A DNA stretch of 8,562 nucleotides. It comes from Candidatus Altarchaeales archaeon (GTDB lineage: Archaea > Altiarchaeota > Altiarchaeia > IMC4 > SCGC-AAA252-I15). The stretch spans positions 1 to 8,562 of the forward strand of contig VGJA01000034.1 in the NCBI GenBank assembly GCA_016867655.1. The letters are read 5' to 3'. Every line of letters starts with the position of its first letter. The first letter of the stretch is position 1. Below, piece after piece: positions 5,408 through 8,562 of this stretch. A program made the position numbers and the translations under genes. The notes under the pieces were generated by a model. It was not told the origin of the DNA. It saw only the letters and a program-made list of their open reading frames with translations, and searched no databases.

Positions 5408-7303
5408 CTAACCTTGCACGTAAAAATCACTATACTCCCCCTTAGTATCTCTGAAAAACTTTTTCAAGTATTCTCCCGGTTTTTCAGTCACCTTGTATTC
5501 GTAGTCGTCCGGCAGGCATTTTCTGTAGTTGGCCCATCTGTATCTTTCATCCATTAGTACTATGGCTCCTTTGTCTGTTTCGCTTCTGATGCCCCTGCCT
5601 GCTGCCTGCAAAGCGCGGTTCATTGCAGGGTAGATGTAGCCGTAGTCCCAGCCTCTTTGGAATTTGAAGTCATAGTAGTCTATCAAGGCTTGGGTTTCCA
5701 ATTCTGGTTTTTCCAGTGGAAGTCCAACAATCAAAACTGCGCTGAGCATGTTGTCCGGGTAGTCAATGCCTTCAGACAAGGAGCCTGCCTGCACGCCCAT
5801 GAGTATTCCTCCGCCGTTTTCCTTCATTCTTGTCAACCTGTTGTAGAGGTCTTTTTTCTGGCTTTTGGTCATCTCCTTCTTCTCAACCAGCAGCGGTTTC
5901 TTCAATGGGTGTTTCACCAGCTCCCTGCTGATTTCCTCCATAATCAAATACGATGGGTGGAATACGGCCAAATTTCCTGGAATGTTTTCAATCATGTTTG
6001 AAATTTCTTGGGCGTATTTTCTGTACATCATGTTGCTTCTTTTTGCGTATTTGGTTGTCAACCCAGTTAAAATCAAGCCCAGTTTGTTTTCCCTGGGGAA
6101 AGGCGACTTGTAGGAGCTTTCCATTGCCCTCTCCTTGTCCAAGCCGAAGACTTCAGTGTACATGCTTAAAGGTAATAATGTTCCGCTCATCAACACTCCA
6201 GAGTGGATGGCGTCGAAAACCGGCTTGCATGAAATCGCCGGGTCCAAACACTTGTAGCTTAAAACCAGCTTCTTGCTTTTCTTCAGTATTCTTGCATATC
6301 CGATGTCTGCTCCACTCCAGCTGTCCAGAAAGTTGAACACACTTTTCGCGTAAGAGCGGTATCTGTTCGGAATCTTCAGTATCTCCTCGCCTATAGCCTC
6401 CAAGGATGCCACAAAGTTACAGTATTTCAGCTTTGTCTTCTCCTCAACCGCTTTCACCAGCTCTTCTTTTCCGACAAACCTCTCCTGCTCTTCCACCATG
6501 CCTCTGGCAAACTTCCTAAGTATTCTAATCAAGTCCTCTAAGTCTTCCTCGACATTGCTCTGCCTCAGTATGCTAGCTTCTTTGGCAGCCATCTTTAGCG
6601 TGAAGTCAGTCAAATTAACGCTCAAAAGGCTTCTAATCCTCTCAGGCAGGTTGTGGGCTTCATCAACTATGATTACACATTCTTCTAAATCTTTTTCCAA
6701 TTTTCCAAGAAAAGCCTCCCTGATTTTAGGAGAGAATATGTGGAAGTAGTCGCATACCACCACATTGGCCTGCCTGCCGGCTTCAATGCAAATCTCATAG
6801 GGACACAGCTTGTGTTCAGAGCATTTTGCAACAATCTCCTCGTTGTGCAGCAGAGTCTTCCTTATGTCAGCAACAACGGCGCCTGCCTTGTCAGTGAGCT
6901 TCCCCTTCCTCACGTTGTTGTAGTATATGCAGGTTTCGTCCTTCTTCTTCGCCCTGCAGAATTCGTTGAACTCCCTGGAGTCAAGGTCTTCCACATGATG
7001 CTGGCACATCCAGCGTTTTCCAATAATGTCCACTGCAGTGACATTAATTTTGTGTTTTCGGCTTATGTTCCTGAGGGTGTCTATCACAATAGTGTGCTGC
7101 GTGTGCTTGGGGGTTAGAAACAGTATGGTCTTATGGTTTTCCAGTGCGTATTCCAATGCCGGAGCTATTGAGGCGACTGTTTTCCCTATGCCTGTTGGGG
7201 CGTGGGCGAGCAGTATCTTCTTGTGTTTCACCGCCTGCTCCACGTCGCCCAAAAAGTCCTTCTGACCGCCTCTGATTGCCTCGTAGGGAAACAGTTTGGT
7301 CAT
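5408..7303 (-). CDS. XPD/Rad3-family iron-sulfur DNA helicase
   Basis: This is an SF2 helicase of the XPD/DinG group, which unwinds DNA 5'-3' using ATP; archaeal members are linked to DNA repair. Numbered from ATG 7303 (631 residues): a Q-motif-like YEAIRGGQ near the start, Walker A APTGIGKT (35-42, K41), DEAH (214-217) in VIIVDEAHNLPERI, motif III-like MSGTLLPLSM, and motif VI QAAGRGIR (566-573). Four cysteines fit the 4Fe-4S domain between Walker A and DEAH: C100, C116, C125 (in CIYYNN) and C167 (in CPYE). Extra cysteines at 161 and 172 lie nearby. I prefer ATG 7303 over ATG 7312 because the TATA box centre (about 7329) is 26 bases upstream of it, which would make the mRNA leaderless. The length fits archaeal XPD. 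Its exact pathway cannot be read from the sequence. Confidence 0.93.
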   Translation of the reverse strand: MTKLFPYEAIRGGQKDFLGDVEQAVKHKKILLAHAPTGIGKTVASIAPALEYALENHKTILFLTPKHTQHTIVIDTLRNISRKHKINVTAVDIIGKRWMCQHHVEDLDSREFNEFCRAKKKDETCIYYNNVRKGKLTDKAGAVVADIRKTLLHNEEIVAKCSEHKLCPYEICIEAGRQANVVVCDYFHIFSPKIREAFLGKLEKDLEECVIIVDEAHNLPERIRSLLSVNLTDFTLKMAAKEASILRQSNVEEDLEDLIRILRKFARGMVEEQERFVGKEELVKAVEEKTKLKYCNFVASLEAIGEEILKIPNRYRSYAKSVFNFLDSWSGADIGYARILKKSKKLVLSYKCLDPAISCKPVFDAIHSGVLMSGTLLPLSMYTEVFGLDKERAMESSYKSPFPRENKLGLILTGLTTKYAKRSNMMYRKYAQEISNMIENIPGNLAVFHPSYLIMEEISRELVKHPLKKPLLVEKKEMTKSQKKDLYNRLTRMKENGGGILMGVQAGSLSEGIDYPDNMLSAVLIVGLPLEKPELETQALIDYYDFKFQRGWDYGYIYPAMNRALQAAGRGIRSETDKGAIVLMDERYRWANYRKCLPDDYEYKVTEKPGEYLKKFFRDTKGEYSDFYVQG

Positions 7304-7325
7304 TCCAATCATTTTTAGCGTTTTG

Positions 7326-7333
7326 TTTATAAA
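7326..7333 (-). promoter_or_regulatory. TATA box of the helicase gene
   Basis: On the minus strand this reads TTTATAAA, a strong archaeal TATA box. Its centre is about 26 bases upstream of the ATG at 7303, predicting transcription to start at that codon. The ATG at 7312 would then lie upstream of the transcript. Confidence 0.65.
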
Positions 7334-7389
7334 TTGCAGTACAGAGCGATGGAAAAATGATGTCTACATATTTGCCATAGCTGGCATGC

Positions 7390-7404
7390 ATGCAAAAATT
7401 GCAT
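7390..7404. promoter_or_regulatory. Palindrome next to the radical SAM promoter, candidate operator
   Basis: ATGCAAAAATTGCAT is a perfect inverted repeat, with 6-bp arms around AAA. It touches the AT-rich box at 7403-7408 and overlaps a second palindrome, TGCATGCA (7387-7394). A symmetric site next to a TATA box is a typical place for a dimeric archaeal regulator to block TBP/TFB. No regulator gene is in the window. Confidence 0.4.
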
Positions 7405-7408
7405 ATAC
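7403..7408 (+). promoter_or_regulatory. TATA-like box of the radical SAM gene
   Basis: ATATAC lies 35-40 bases before the ATG at 7443, predicting a start near 7431 and a leader of about 12 bases. That leader would contain GGTGA (7432-7436), a Shine-Dalgarno match 6 bases before the ATG. Confidence 0.5.
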
Positions 7409-7442
7409 ACAATGGATGTAGATGTCGTATTGGTGAGCAAAA

Positions 7443-8562
7443 ATGGTTGATGTAATCTTGTATAACCCTAAGTATACGGACGTGCTGAAAATTAGAGGAG
7501 TCCATTATTGTCCTCCTCCTTTGGACTTGTGTTACATTGCAGGCTTTCTGGAGCAAAATGGTTTTTCTGTCAGCATTTTTGACGAGAATGTTGAGGGGCT
7601 TGACTTCATTGACTTTCTTGCAGGCCAGAAGCCTAAAGTAATTGGAGTTACTGCGCCAAGCCTTGCACTGCCCAACGTTTATGGTATCGTCGGCAGACTT
7701 CAGCAGGCTTTCTCTGGAGTTGAAGTAATCTTGACTGGCCAGCATGTCAGCAGTGATTCTGCAGTGATTGGTGAAATGGGTTTGAATTATGGCCTTCAAG
7801 GATGCTGCGAACAAGGCTTCTCCCAGTTGTGCAAACTTTTGCTTAGGGGTGAAGGAAGTTTGTCTGACATCCCGGGCTTGCTGCAGGCTGGCAGTGTAAA
7901 TTCAGGCAAGAAAGCCAGTTTTGGTTTCAACAGTATTCTGCCTGCAAGACATTTGCTGAAGAACGAGAGGTACAAATATGCGTCTATTTCAGCCTCCAGG
8001 GGCTGTCCCTACAACTGCGTCTACTGCGCCTCCACCGGGCCTTTCTACGTCCACTACGACACGTATACTGTGAGAAAGCCTAAGGACATTGTTTTGGAGT
8101 TGAAGGAGGCTGCAGAAAAGCATAAGATAGAGATTTTTGATTTTGTTGATGACGTGTTTACCTATAACTCGGACTATGCCTTGGCTTTGTGTTTGATGAT
8201 GCAGGAAAAAAAATTGAATGTTAAGTGGACTTGCAGCACCCGCCCGGACTTGATTACAAAAGAACTGGCTGTGGAGTTGAGAAGGGCTGGCTGCATTCAA
8301 GTGTGCCTTGGCGTGGAGTCAGGCTCAGAGAAAGTGAGGAAAAACATTGGAAGAGACATCTCAGACAAGGAAATAAAAAAGGCTTTTGAAGTCTGCAGGC
8401 ATGCTGGCTTGCGCACTAGGGCTTCAGCAATGCTGGGGCTTCCTGGCGAAACAAAGGAGGAAATGGAAGACACAATAGAATTCGTCAGAGAATTAAAGCC
8501 CACATACGCGATGTTCTACCCCACTCTGCTGTTGCCGGGCTCGCAGCTTTTCGACCGGGCTG
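7443..8562 (+). CDS. B12-binding-domain radical SAM protein, 3' end outside the window
   Basis: The frame runs from ATG 7443 (GGTGA 6 bases upstream) off the right edge, giving 373 visible residues. The N-terminal part (about 1-130) has the outline of a cobalamin-binding Rossmann domain: VDVILYNPKY, PPPLDLCYIAGFLEQNGF and a strand VEVILTGQH. It lacks the DxHxxG lower-ligand motif, as many members of this class do. The radical SAM core has CPYNCVYC (C188, C192, C195) for the SAM-bound 4Fe-4S cluster, then FVDDVF (234-239), CLGVESGSEKV around 290, and MLGLPGET (330-337), as expected for the Elp3/MiaB-like fold. Such proteins do methylations, methylthiolations or rearrangements; the substrate cannot be inferred here. 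The gene diverges from the helicase gene and is probably separately expressed. Confidence 0.93.
   Translation, partial: MVDVILYNPKYTDVLKIRGVHYCPPPLDLCYIAGFLEQNGFSVSIFDENVEGLDFIDFLAGQKPKVIGVTAPSLALPNVYGIVGRLQQAFSGVEVILTGQHVSSDSAVIGEMGLNYGLQGCCEQGFSQLCKLLLRGEGSLSDIPGLLQAGSVNSGKKASFGFNSILPARHLLKNERYKYASISASRGCPYNCVYCASTGPFYVHYDTYTVRKPKDIVLELKEAAEKHKIEIFDFVDDVFTYNSDYALALCLMMQEKKLNVKWTCSTRPDLITKELAVELRRAGCIQVCLGVESGSEKVRKNIGRDISDKEIKKAFEVCRHAGLRTRASAMLGLPGETKEEMEDTIEFVRELKPTYAMFYPTLLLPGSQLFDRA

Noticed and set aside
7131..7814. Minus-strand ORF of 227 codons spanning the helicase start and the radical SAM gene
   Set aside because: It runs across two well-supported genes and both of their promoters in a different frame and looks random.

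Overview
The window looks archaeal. It carries a family B DNA polymerase of the archaeal/Thermococcus type, an XPD/Rad3-like helicase with the four iron-sulfur cysteines, and AT-rich TATA-like boxes about 26-30 bases before start codons with little or no leader. Genes are tightly packed and the proteins are compact. This would suit a DPANN-type archaeon such as a Diapherotrites relative, but that placement is an impression and no marker in the window fixes it.

Layout. (1) The 3' end of a flavin-reductase-like gene (+, cut by the window edge) meets a minus-strand block tail to tail, the two stop codons sharing TTAA at 313-316. (2) The minus block reads polB (3882-1573), then an unrecognised gene of about 198 residues that starts 2 bases after the polB stop and is split by a one-base frame disruption near 1484, then a tiny membrane-type ORF (965-882) joined by an ATGA overlap to another unrecognised gene (885-313). 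(3) The polB/dapF divergent spacer (3883-4106) holds a compact array of back-to-back hairpins (3949-4080) closed by a long-range stem, ending just before the dapF ribosome site. (4) dapF (+) follows; inside it is an in-frame 69-base insertion with a perfect 14-bp palindrome, flanked by an 11-bp direct repeat. The palindrome core is nearly the same as one hairpin of the upstream array. (5) A small frame-disrupted gene (5107-5345, +) with a clear TATA box and an (AG)6 run comes next. (6) The XPD-like helicase (minus, 7303-5408). (7) Divergent from it, a B12-binding-domain radical SAM protein (+, 7443 to beyond the window end).

How the genes relate: replication (PolB) and helicase (XPD-like) functions lie near lysine/diaminopimelate biosynthesis (DapF) and redox/radical enzymes. 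Apart from the polB-led block, nothing requires these genes to work in one pathway. The most unusual material is the hairpin array and its related palindrome inside dapF. Together they suggest a dispersed palindromic element that tolerates, or uses, insertion into a protein-coding gene. Two clear and one possible frame disruption fall in the small unrecognised genes; they may be real decay, slippage or assembly error, and raw reads would decide.
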